From Confluentibacter lentus (GTDB taxonomy: Bacteria; Bacteroidota; Bacteroidia; Flavobacteriales; Flavobacteriaceae), in NCBI RefSeq assembly GCF_002806995.1, contig NZ_NIHE01000001.1:372001-436000 (forward strand): 64,000 bases of DNA. Direction: 5' to 3'. The notes under the pieces were generated by a model. The model was not told where the DNA came from. It searched no databases and saw only the letters and a program-made list of their open reading frames with translations. How positions within the stretch are numbered: the first letter of the stretch is position 1; each line of letters opens with the position of its first letter. Shown here piece after piece: positions 19,670 to 29,000 of the stretch. Both the position numbers and the translations under genes were made by a program.

Positions 19670-19695
19670 GATTCTGAAAAAAGTTCAGAATGACA
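19670..19695. repeat. REP-like hairpin ending in GAATGACA, copy 1
   Basis: TTCTGAA and TTCAGAA form a 7-bp stem around an AAAAG loop, and the right arm runs into GAATGACA. It sits between the queG start and the ruvB stop. A second element of the same design (20730-20753) lies just before ruvB. Confidence 0.55.
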
Positions 19696-19700
19696 ATTGT

Positions 19701-20723
19701 TTAAAACAATCCTCCTTGAATATTTCCTTTTATTTTACCTAAATGCTTATAAGCTAATTCTGTGACTTCGCGTCCACGAGGCGTTCGCATGATGAAACCT
19801 TGTTGAATTAAAAAAGGTTCATAAACTTCTTCGATAGTTTCGGTACTTTCACTAACTGCGGTCGCAATGGTAGAAATACCAACAGGTCCACCTTTAAATT
19901 TGTCAATAATTGTAGAAAGAATTTTATTATCCATTTCATCCAAACCAAATGCGTCTACATTTAGAGCTTCCAAACCATATCTAGCGATTTTAATATCGAT
20001 ACTGCCGTTGCCTTTTATTTGTGCAAAATCACGAACCCGACGTAATAAGGCATTCGCAATTCTTGGCGTACCTCTACTTCTGCCTGCAATTTCAATAGCC
20101 GCTTCCATTGAAATAGGCACATTTAAAATAGTGGCACTGCGTTGCACTATGGTGGTTAAAAGCTCGGTGTTGTAATATTGCAATCTACTTTGAATTCCAA
20201 ACCGGGCACGCATAGGTGCTGTTAATAAGCCTGAACGTGTCGTGGCGCCAACCAAGGTAAACGGATTAAGATTTATTTGAACTGAACGCGCATTAGGCCC
20301 CGATTCTATCATGATGTCTATCTTGTAATCTTCCATTGCGGAATACAGATATTCTTCGACGATGGGACTCAAACGATGGATTTCATCAATAAATAATACA
20401 TCACGCTCTTCCAGATTGGTGAGCAACCCTGCTAAATCCCCTGGTTTATCCAAAACAGGGCCAGAAGTTACTTTTATACCCACATTCAATTCGTTTGCTA
20501 AAATATGCGCCAACGTGGTTTTCCCCAATCCTGGAGGGCCGTGAAATAAGGTATGGTCTAATGCTTCACTACGCAAATTAGCCGCTTGAACAAAAATTTG
20601 AAGATTCTCCAACACTTGATCTTGACCCGTAAAATCCTCAAAAGTTAAGGGCCTTAACTTTTTTTCTACATCCAGTTCTTCAGGAGAAAAATTATTTTTT
20701 GTTGGGTCTAGGTTTTTGTTCAT
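19701..20723 (-). CDS. ruvB: Holliday junction branch migration ATPase RuvB
   Basis: RuvB is the hexameric AAA+ motor of the RuvABC resolvasome. Walker [10 protein letters not shown], Walker [10 protein letters not shown], sensor 1 VGATTRSG and the MRARFG segment are all present, followed by the winged-helix domain ending [17 protein letters not shown]. The frame is open upstream to an ATG at 20810, but I start at the ATG at 20723, which gives 340 residues and [16 protein letters not shown] as the N-terminus. The extra 29 codons would run through a REP-like hairpin and through the terminator of the preceding gene, and resemble no RuvB. Partner ruvA lies at 3370-3951. Confidence 0.96.
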   Translation of the reverse strand: MNKNLDPTKNNFSPEELDVEKKLRPLTFEDFTGQDQVLENLQIFVQAANLRSEALDHTLFHGPPGLGKTTLAHILANELNVGIKVTSGPVLDKPGDLAGLLTNLEERDVLFIDEIHRLSPIVEEYLYSAMEDYKIDIMIESGPNARSVQINLNPFTLVGATTRSGLLTAPMRARFGIQSRLQYYNTELLTTIVQRSATILNVPISMEAAIEIAGRSRGTPRIANALLRRVRDFAQIKGNGSIDIKIARYGLEALNVDAFGLDEMDNKILSTIIDKFKGGPVGISTIATAVSESTETIEEVYEPFLIQQGFIMRTPRGREVTELAYKHLGKIKGNIQGGLF

Positions 20724-20729
20724 AGCATA

Positions 20730-20753
20730 GATCCTGCCTTGGCAGGAATGACA
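20730..20753. repeat. REP-like hairpin ending in GAATGACA, copy 2
   Basis: TCCTGCC and GGCAGGA form a perfect 7-bp stem with a TT loop, and the right arm continues into GAATGACA as in copy 1. It lies 7 bases upstream of the ruvB start, within its untranslated leader. Confidence 0.6.
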
Positions 20754-20778
20754 AATAATCATTACAAGCAAATATAAA

Positions 20779-20806
20779 GAAAAAGCCTTTCCTATTCGAA
20801 AAGGCT
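20779..20806 (-). terminator. Intrinsic terminator of the T9SS-secreted protein gene
   Basis: On the minus strand AGCCTTTTC pairs with GGAAAGGCT (one G-T pair) around a 5-base loop and is followed by TTTTTC. It is about 65 bases after the stop of the gene ending at 20871. Confidence 0.75.
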
Positions 20807-20870
20807 CCATCTAAATATTTGTTTGTGAAAGTGGCTATTAGTTAATTCAATATTATCTTTTTCCTTGTAA

Positions 20871-22775
20871 CTACTTTTTAACAATTCTCTTAACTAAACT
20901 ACCTCTATCGGTTTCTATTTTTAACAAATAGATACCTATTTTGATGTTGGATAAATTAATAGCATCGTTTTCTATCTTAATGTTATCAATTCTTTTTCCC
21001 AACACATCAAATAATGACACTTTCTCTACTTTTATATTGCTAGATAGATATAGTAAATTATTAACAGGATTTGGATATAAACCTATTGAATTTTTTAATA
21101 ACTCTTCTTCTAGCCCAAGGGTTGATGTAATAAAGTTCTCTTCACTGCCATAGCTTGTACCTGTTGTATTGGTTGCATAAGCCCTCACATAATAAGTAGT
21201 GCCTGCTATTAAACCTATAATTTCATCAGAAAAACTGCCGTTTCCAGAACCTATTTGTACTTTGGTATCGTCATTTACATTGGGTGTACCCGTCGTATTA
21301 TAGACAATCCCACGTTCGGTTACCGTTGCGCCGCCATCATCGGTTACGTTACCACCAAGGATTGCTGTGGTGGTTGTTACGCCCGAGGCGGTTGCCGTAG
21401 TGACGGTTGGGGCATTATTCGCCGACAAAACAATAGGATCAGGGCTTACTGCGGGGTCTATTTGATTACCACCACTAGTAGCTGTATAAATCCAATTCCA
21501 ATTATAGGTTCCAGAATTTACGTTATTAGCCACATTGGCTATGGTTACTATAACCTCAGATCCACCGGCTACTATTGGATTATCTAGAGTAATGTATGCT
21601 CCTGAACCACCGACAGAAAATATTCCTGCAACAGTTCTCGGAGTTCCATTTACCAAAACGGTTATGTTTCCCACAGTTACACTATTAGTATTCCAGCCAT
21701 TTGCGGTATTTAAAGCATATAAAATAGCATCACTCCCTCCTAAGTCCGTAACAGTAGTATATTCAAATGTATAAGTAACACCTGTAGCTCCTGCACTTAA
21801 GTTATCTGCAGACCATGAAAAGTTTTCTAATTGTTTCGGCAAGGTGGCAAAACTCTCCACCCCACCATACGTTGTTCCTTCACTGTTGGTGGCATAGGCT
21901 TGGTAATAATAGGTGCTGGACGCACTCAATCCTGAAATGGCTTCGCTAAAAACACCTGTACCACTACCATCTACAACTTGTGTAACCCCACTTTCCCCAA
22001 TAGTTGGAGTATTATCGGAAGTTGAGTACACAAAACCACGTTCGGTTACAGTTGCGCCGCCGTCCATGGTTACCTCTCCATTTAAAGTGGCTCCTGAGAC
22101 GGTTATTGAGGATGCCGCTGAGGTGTTTATGGTTGGAGCGGTTGCTGGTGAAACAGCAGGTTCAAAATCAATATTATCCAATCCTACAAATAAATTGTTG
22201 TTTGGGTCTGCATCTAATGGATAAAATCTTATTTCGTCGATATTGCTCCAACTTGAACCGAAAGTAAGTGTTCCTGAGTTACTTCCATTATCATTATAAT
22301 CTTCTCTTACCCATGTAATGGTAGCATTTCCAGTTCCATAACTACCAGATGAGGTGACAATGAAATTTCCTGCTGACACAACTTCCAAACCATTATCGTA
22401 TCCTATAATTTCATAGGTCTCAGAACTACTTCCGTTGGTATGCCCATAAAAATCAGCAACAAAAGAAACAATCTTAAAATTGTTAGCTGATGAAGAACTT
22501 CTAAAACTTACGTAACCGCCTGGAGTATTCCCTCCCATTACAACAGCACTGCCGGAGAACAGAGGACTTAAAGAAATACCTTGGCCTACCGTGTTTCCTA
22601 TTCCAACATAGGCGTCACTTCCCGTATAGGTAATCAACTCATAGGTTACAGAGCCTCCATAAGACAAATCTTCGTAAGTTCCGAAATTCTGATCCGGTGG
22701 CGTTTGCGCATGTACAACTAATGATGTCATACTAAAAAAAAATAAGAATAAAATAAGATAGGTAGTTTTTTTCAT
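20871..22775 (-). CDS. Secreted protein with fibronectin-III-like repeats and T9SS type A sorting domain
   Basis: A 634-residue cell-surface or secreted protein of unknown specific role. Signal peptide about 1-23 (ends VVHAQ). The N-terminal 190 residues look like an all-beta, jelly-roll-like domain. Two related FN3-like modules follow, at about 215-310 and 455-550. Each begins with APT(I/V)-type strands and contains DGGATVTERG(F/I)VY and TYY(Y/V)(Q/R)AYATN. Another beta domain separates them. The C-terminal 75 residues are a type A sorting domain with the YPNPVNN start, DVLGK middle and GIYLLKI end, which directs export through the type IX system. The gene stands alone between two terminators. 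Ligand unknown. Confidence 0.88.
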   Translation of the reverse strand: MKKTTYLILFLFFFSMTSLVVHAQTPPDQNFGTYEDLSYGGSVTYELITYTGSDAYVGIGNTVGQGISLSPLFSGSAVVMGGNTPGGYVSFRSSSSANNFKIVSFVADFYGHTNGSSSETYEIIGYDNGLEVVSAGNFIVTSSGSYGTGNATITWVREDYNDNGSNSGTLTFGSSWSNIDEIRFYPLDADPNNNLFVGLDNIDFEPAVSPATAPTINTSAASSITVSGATLNGEVTMDGGATVTERGFVYSTSDNTPTIGESGVTQVVDGSGTGVFSEAISGLSASSTYYYQAYATNSEGTTYGGVESFATLPKQLENFSWSADNLSAGATGVTYTFEYTTVTDLGGSDAILYALNTANGWNTNSVTVGNITVLVNGTPRTVAGIFSVGGSGAYITLDNPIVAGGSEVIVTIANVANNVNSGTYNWNWIYTATSGGNQIDPAVSPDPIVLSANNAPTVTTATASGVTTTTAILGGNVTDDGGATVTERGIVYNTTGTPNVNDDTKVQIGSGNGSFSDEIIGLIAGTTYYVRAYATNTTGTSYGSEENFITSTLGLEEELLKNSIGLYPNPVNNLLYLSSNIKVEKVSLFDVLGKRIDNIKIENDAINLSNIKIGIYLLKIETDRGSLVKRIVKK

Positions 22776-22807
22776 GAAAGCCTTGTTTTTAATGTTTAAA
22801 ATATAGG

Positions 22808-22815
22808 CAAAAATA
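22808..22815 (-). promoter_or_regulatory. Candidate -7 box in the 22776-23128 gap
   Basis: The minus strand reads TATTTTTG (fits TAnnTTTG) about 33 bases before the start of the T9SS-secreted protein gene. Other matches further up the 353-base gap, at 22913-22920 and 22993-23000 (the latter with TTG 17 bases upstream), are alternatives. Apart from these and the terminator at 23080-23109, I see nothing in the gap. Confidence 0.3.
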
Positions 22816-23079
22816 CCACAAAAAAAAACTAAAATAGTATTTGGTCTGTTTTTTTTGCATTACATGTCAAAATTTAACATTTAATCTAGACTAACTGTAA
22901 AATGAGGATTCGCAAACATAAATTTTGAATTGGTTGGGTTTTTCTGAAAATTTTATCAATGTATTTTATATGGCTAGGATAATATTTTATTTCAAATTTA
23001 TAACCGATTTCTGCTTCCAAAAGAAATCGAAAATTCGACGAAGTCAATAACAAATAATCATAAAAATAATATACAAAGA

Positions 23080-23109
23080 AAAAGCCTTTCTGGAAACAGA
23101 AAGGCTTTT
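23080..23109 (-). terminator. Strong intrinsic terminator of the adhesin-PorP-OmpA operon
   Basis: A perfect 13-bp stem (AAAAGCCTTTCTG with its complement) around a 4-base loop, T-rich on the minus strand, lies 20 bases after the OmpA-family gene. Confidence 0.88.
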
Positions 23110-23128
23110 CAATATTAAAAGTATTATT

Positions 23129-25015
23129 CTAATTTAAAATTTTGAATTCACAACGTCTGTTTACATCATACTCTTCTCCTTTGCACATACCTTCTTTTGT
23201 GCAATTATTTAGTGGTTGTGTTTCACCGTAACCAATGCTTTTTAATCGGTTTCTATCAATACCTTGACTCACCAAATATTCTAAGGTTGAAGCTGCACGT
23301 CGCTCAGACAATTTTAAATTATAGTTGTCTTTTCCATAAGCATCAGTATGTGCAGACACTTCTACTTCCATAGATGGGTATTTTTTCATTAAATCTACCA
23401 ATACATTTAAAGTTGTGGCGGCATCATCACGTATTTTTGATTTATTAGAATCGAAGTAAATTTTATCCAACTCTACTTTTAATTCCCCTTTTTCATCTTT
23501 CTTAACGCGTGCTTCCACATCTGCAAAAGATTCTAAAGTCAAGTAAATATTATGCTGAACTTTGCCATCACTATCGGTAGAAAACTCAACATCTTGGGGA
23601 ATATAGGCTTTGAATGTGCCTCTAACTTTATACTTTTTATTAGGTTCAATTTTGAATAAATAATTGGCTTTTTCACCAACTATAGAATCTTGGATGACAG
23701 TTCCTGCTTCATCAAATAAAGTTACCGAAGCACCTTTCAACAATTCTTTACTATTTTTATCCTGAACAATACCTTCTACTTGGTATTTGGTGAGCATATT
23801 TTCTTCTCTCGTGAAACCCAACAGCCTATCAAAACCAGTTCTGTTTGATGATACAAATCCTTTATTATCTTTTTCCCGAATAACATAAGCAAAATCGTCT
23901 AAATTACTATTTATGGTGCTTCCTAAATTTACAGGAGTATCAAAAGCTCCGTTCACCATATTGCTTCTAAAAACATCCAATCCACCAAAACCTTCGTGCC
24001 CGATGGATGAAAAATACAATACATCATAATCACTCACAAAAGGAAACTGTTCTCTTTGCTTGGTGTTTACGGTTGGCCCTAAATTTTCTGGTTCTCCATA
24101 AGTGCCATCATCATTAATGGCCACCTTATAAATATCAAAATTCCCAATCGTTCCTGGCATATCACTAGCAAAATAAAGCGTTTTTTCATCAGAACTTAAT
24201 GCAGGATGTTCCGTACTGTAAACATTAGATGTGAAAGGCAATGTGGTAACGTTTGTCCAATTGCCATCAACTAATTCAGCTTTGTAAATTTTAATATGCG
24301 CAATTTTATCTTCTTCACCTTTTTTACGGGTGGCATTTGTTCTGTTAAAATACATGGTTTTACCATCTTTTGTGAAAACCGCATTACTTTCGTGGGAATC
24401 AGTGTTAATCGCATTTGAAAAAGGCACGATATTTTCTAGCGTTCCGTTGCTAGACATGGTAGCTGAGTACAAATCCAAATATGGCAAATCGTTCCAAACA
24501 TAATTAGGTCTTTCGGTATTCCTTGTTGAAGCGAAAGCTACTTTATCATCCCCGTAAAACGACAATCCGAAATCACTAAAAGAATTATTGCCTTCAACTT
24601 GTTTAAGATTGAAATTATGTGGTGTCGTTTTGCTGTTTTTTTCAATAAAAGCCTTCGTATTTAAATCTTTATTATGGTAAATCTTTAAATATTTATCTGC
24701 CTCATCATAATTTTGAACGCCTTTTAGAGCCTGCCCATATCTAAAATAATAGTCTAAATCCATTGAATCACCATAAGTAACAAATAGTTCTCTATACGTT
24801 TTAACAGCCTTTTGAAGATTGGCATTGTAATAATAGCTATCGGCTAAATTTTGAAGCACTTGTTGTGTGCGCTCTTTGGTTTCATAAATTTCAGCTGCTT
24901 CGTTGTAAGCTCTCATTTCAAAAAGCTTATCCACGCGTTTTAAATCGTTTTTTTGAGCTAATGTAACTCCACTAACTAATAAAAGGCTTGCAAGTATGTA
25001 TGTGTTTGTTTTCAT
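23129..25015 (-). CDS. OmpA-family protein with TPR, PD40 and carboxypeptidase-regulatory domains
   Basis: An outer-membrane/periplasmic protein, about 628 residues from the ATG at 25015; a start at 25027 would only add four residues before the signal peptide. Signal about 1-20 (VTLAQ), TPR-like helices (about 25-130), WD40-like PD40 propeller repeats (about 150-400; KTMYFNR, KTLYFASDMPGTIGNFDIY, DVLYFSSIGHEGFGGLD), a carboxypeptidase-regulatory-like beta domain (about 415-500), and a C-terminal OmpA peptidoglycan-binding domain (about 515-625; IYFDSNKSKIR, AHTDAYG, LSERRA). This layout is common in proteins encoded next to PorP/SprF and T9SS type B cargo. It probably anchors that module to peptidoglycan; the exact role is unproven. 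Confidence 0.9.
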   Translation of the reverse strand: MKTNTYILASLLLVSGVTLAQKNDLKRVDKLFEMRAYNEAAEIYETKERTQQVLQNLADSYYYNANLQKAVKTYRELFVTYGDSMDLDYYFRYGQALKGVQNYDEADKYLKIYHNKDLNTKAFIEKNSKTTPHNFNLKQVEGNNSFSDFGLSFYGDDKVAFASTRNTERPNYVWNDLPYLDLYSATMSSNGTLENIVPFSNAINTDSHESNAVFTKDGKTMYFNRTNATRKKGEEDKIAHIKIYKAELVDGNWTNVTTLPFTSNVYSTEHPALSSDEKTLYFASDMPGTIGNFDIYKVAINDDGTYGEPENLGPTVNTKQREQFPFVSDYDVLYFSSIGHEGFGGLDVFRSNMVNGAFDTPVNLGSTINSNLDDFAYVIREKDNKGFVSSNRTGFDRLLGFTREENMLTKYQVEGIVQDKNSKELLKGASVTLFDEAGTVIQDSIVGEKANYLFKIEPNKKYKVRGTFKAYIPQDVEFSTDSDGKVQHNIYLTLESFADVEARVKKDEKGELKVELDKIYFDSNKSKIRDDAATTLNVLVDLMKKYPSMEVEVSAHTDAYGKDNYNLKLSERRAASTLEYLVSQGIDRNRLKSIGYGETQPLNNCTKEGMCKGEEYDVNRRCEFKILN

Positions 25016-25033
25016 AATTGTAATCATTAAAAA

Positions 25034-25990
25034 TTAGAAGAACCTAGGTGAACGATCATAACCCCCTTTAAGTCCGAATAAATCAATATCAAATAAAATG
25101 AATATTTCGTGTGAGCCTGAATTATAGTTGCTTAAATTGCTTGTTGTATAATCATAAGCATAACCGATTCTGAGTTGCGGTGTTACTTTAAAATTAACCA
25201 AGGCACTTACGGCATCACCCAATCTATAGCCCAAACCAGCTTCTAAACGTTCTTGAATTAACACATTGGCTGTTAAATCCATTGAAATTGGTGCACCACT
25301 GACTCCTTTTGCCATGAAGGCAGGTTTAAACTTCAAGTTTTCATTGATATCAAACACATAACCTCCCGTTAAGAAATAATGCACACTTTCAACGCCTGTG
25401 GCTTTAATACCGTTTTCATTTTCCAAATGTTTTGTTGATAACATATTTGGAGCGGACAAACCTACATAGTATTTATCGGTAAAGTAAAAAGCGCCAATTC
25501 CTAAATTAGGGAAAGTTCTACTGATGTTTTCGTTGAAGGCAATATCCGTACCTGGACCACCAGATTGTAAATTAATCCCATCGAAATTAGTATCAAAGAT
25601 GGTAAATCCAGCTTTTAAACCAAAAGACAATTTGCTTTTTAAACCAACCGGCAATACATAGGCAAAATCTGCGTAGATATTATTTTCATTAACAATATCA
25701 CCAATATTATCATTTGTGAAAGATATGCCCAACTCAATTTTATCATTAACTGGTGTATGGGCAAAAAAGGTTCCTGTTTTTGGAGCGCCTTCAAAACCAA
25801 CCCATTGGGTTCTGTATAATCCCCCCAAGTTTAAAATACCTTCATCAGCCGTTGCATACGCTGGATTGATAACACTCATGTTGTACATGTATTGAGTGAA
25901 TTGTGGATCTTGCTGCGCAAAACTTTGTAGTGACAAGAATGCCAAACTTATTAGAGCAGCTATTTTATGATATATATTTAAATTTTTCAT
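25034..25990 (-). CDS. PorP/SprF-family type IX secretion membrane protein
   Basis: A 318-residue outer-membrane protein of the PorP/SprF family. Signal peptide about 1-25 (LQSFAQ), then the family hallmark QQDPQFTQYMYNMSVINPAYA, then alternating beta strands ending with a polar C-terminus rich in aromatic residues. Family members cooperate with T9SS; SprF, for example, is needed for surface export of the adhesin SprB, and PorP-like proteins associate with type B sorting domains. The gene lies 29 bases after the large adhesin gene and 18 before the OmpA gene, so this copy is probably the dedicated partner of the upstream adhesin. Confidence 0.93.
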   Translation of the reverse strand: MKNLNIYHKIAALISLAFLSLQSFAQQDPQFTQYMYNMSVINPAYATADEGILNLGGLYRTQWVGFEGAPKTGTFFAHTPVNDKIELGISFTNDNIGDIVNENNIYADFAYVLPVGLKSKLSFGLKAGFTIFDTNFDGINLQSGGPGTDIAFNENISRTFPNLGIGAFYFTDKYYVGLSAPNMLSTKHLENENGIKATGVESVHYFLTGGYVFDINENLKFKPAFMAKGVSGAPISMDLTANVLIQERLEAGLGYRLGDAVSALVNFKVTPQLRIGYAYDYTTSNLSNYNSGSHEIFILFDIDLFGLKGGYDRSPRFF

Positions 25991-26019
25991 CGTTTCTAAA
26001 TTTTTGATTTATCTAAAAA

Positions 26020-29000
26020 TTATCTGCTTAAGTATAAGCGTCCTTGTTTTGGTTTATTTGTACCATCGTTGAAATTGAAGATGTAGAAATAAACACCTAC
26101 TGGTAGCTGCTTGCTTCCTAAAGCTCCAGATTGATTTGCTGTGCCATCAAAACGCGGTGTGCTGGCATTTCCTTTGTAAACAACCGTTCCGTATCTGTTA
26201 AAAATTTCAATACTAAAATTCGGATGCAGAATATCTAGATTGTTATAATCAAACGTATCATTAGTACCATCTCCATTCGGCGAAAACCCATCCGGCAAAA
26301 CCAACTCTCCACATGAAGTTAAGTCTGGAGTGTAAGCTAAACGTACACTGCTTTCACAACCCGTTGTTGCATCATATAATGCTGCATAATAGGTAACCCC
26401 ATAGCTTAATAAATCACCGCTGGTAAATAGTGAACCTCCTGTTGCAGCATCGTACCAAATAACATTATTTAGACTTGAATCGTATTCCACGATATTTTCA
26501 GTTAGCTCTAATATGGTTGGACTATCATTAATACATAATTCTAAATTAGAATTGACTAAAGTTGGTGTAGCTACATTATTTACTGTTGCCGTTATTTCAA
26601 CACTTTGTGATGATTCACAACCTGAACCTGTAGTTTGCCTAGCGAAATAATCTTCGCCATCTAATAAAGCATCCGTTAGATTTAAAGGTGTTGTTGAGGT
26701 GGCATCTGCATACCAACTAATAGTTCCTGTTACTCGGATAGCTGCATTTAAATCTGCAACCGTTGGATTATTTGCTTGACAGAATTCCGGATTAGCATCT
26801 AAAACAATAGGAGCTGGACTATCGCTAATTGTAACCGTTATTTGTGCACTTGAGTCTGACAAACATGGCGACATAGCTGTAACTGTATAAGTGTAAATGC
26901 CCGCAGTATCAACCAATGGGTCAAATAATCCTGTTCCGCTTGTTAATGCTGGCGACCAAGTGCCTCCTGTTTGTGCGCTACTTCCTAAGAATGTAAATAA
27001 ATCGGTAACGCCATCTATCACGCAAATGTTAGCTGTATTATCTGTTCCGGCATTTGGGGCTTGGGTTACTGTTACAACAATATCACTTGAAACAGTTCCA
27101 CAAGCATTTGTTAATGAATAGGTATAAGTTCCTGCTGCATCCACTAATGGATCAAAAACCCCTGTGCCACTAGCTAAAGCTGGCGACCAAGTGCCTCCTA
27201 AATCTGCGCTTCCTATGAGTGTAAATAAATCTGTTGTGCCATTATTGCTACAAACATCCAAAACACCATCTGTTCCCGCACTTAAAGGTGCTTCAACAGT
27301 TATTGTTATAACCGTGCTATCATCAACACAAGGTGCTGAAGCTGTTACATAATAAGTGAATTGATAAGTTCCTGGTGTCACTTGAGTAGCATCAAAAATA
27401 TTACCAATTAAAGCTCCCGTTCCGTCAGTATCTTGCCAAACGCCACCAGCATCTTGACTTCCATCTAAACCTAAATTCAAATTTATGCTAGTATTTGTGC
27501 TACAAGCGATGATTGGAGTTGCTGGATTTCCTGAGTTAGGTGATTGATAAATTGTTACATCTACAAGGGTTCTAACTGAGGATTCGCAACCAGTGATAGC
27601 ATCCGTTTGGCTAGCGAAGTAATCTTCTCCGTCAACTAAAGCGACAGTTCCAGCTAAAGGTGTTCCTCCAGTAGCCGTATTATACCATTGAATGGCTGTT
27701 CCTGTTGCCACTAAATTTGCAACAGTTGCTGTATCGCAAAACTCTTGTGTTGCTAATGCTGTTGGTGCAGGTGTATCGTTTATAATTATTGAAACTGTTA
27801 TGTTTATATCATCACATGTTCCAATGGCAGCGACATCATAAGTGAAATTATAAGTGCCTTGAGCTAAACCATCCAGTGTTACCATATTTCCTATTAGCAA
27901 TCCTGTTGCATCATCGTCACTCCAAGTTCCTGTTTGGTCTTCCCCAGTTAATAAATCAAATAAATTATAAGTTTGTCCTGCTGTTACAGCTGTTATACAA
28001 AATTCAATAGGTGTATTAGCGGTTCCTGATTCTGGTGCATCTTCAACTGTAATGGTTACCGTTGAACTATTTGTACAATTATTTGGGTCTGTGATTGTAT
28101 AAGTGAAACTGTATGAACCTATGGTCAGCAAGGTTAAATCAACATTACTTCCAGTTAAAGCACCAGTTGTGTCATCATCAGTCCAAGTTCCTCCAGCATC
28201 TTCTCCAGTTAATTGTCCGAATAAATCGATAGGTGAATTAGCCGTTAAATCATTTTCACAAAATACGGCTGCAATGGGAGTCCCTGTGTTTGGCAATGGA
28301 TTAATGATAACTGAAACAGTAACCAATACATCATCGCAACTTCCTATAGCATCTACATCATAAGTAAAATTATAGGTGCTGGCAGTGTAAGCAGATAAGT
28401 CAACTAGATTAGCAATGGTAGCTCCTAAATTATCTGTTCCAACATACCAAGTGCCAGTTTGGTCTTCATCAGTAAGCAAATCAAATAAATTGAAATTTGT
28501 AGGCGCATCACCTTCACAAAATACTTCAGGTGCATTTGCTGTTCCAGACTCAGGTGCTGGTTGTACAGTTATTGTTATGGTTTCTGTATCAGAACACGTT
28601 CCATTATCAATAGTATAATTAAATGAATAAGGACTTCCTGCCACTGTTAGCGTTGTAATATCTAATGAGTTAGAAATGGTTACATTATTTGAGTCTGTCC
28701 AAGTACCACTATTATTATCTTGAGTTCCATCTAAAGCATCAAATAAATTGAAAGGCGAATTTGAAACTAAGTCATTTTCGCAGAATACTTGATTTACCGC
28801 ATTACCAGCATCTGGGTTGGCCAAAATAACCACTTGAACAGTTGTTGATTCATCTGGACAAGGTGTTGATAAATTTTGAGTATATGTGAAATTATAGGTT
28901 GCTGGCGCTAAGCTTGTTAAATCAATAGTTGATGGATTTGCAACTAAAGGATCTGAACTTAAAGTTCCTTGAGTCCATTGACCTCCAGTATCTTCATTCT

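Noticed and set aside
20724-20810. 29-codon N-terminal extension of RuvB
   Set aside because: It runs through a REP-like hairpin and a terminator and has no RuvB similarity; the ATG at 20723 gives the usual 340 residues.
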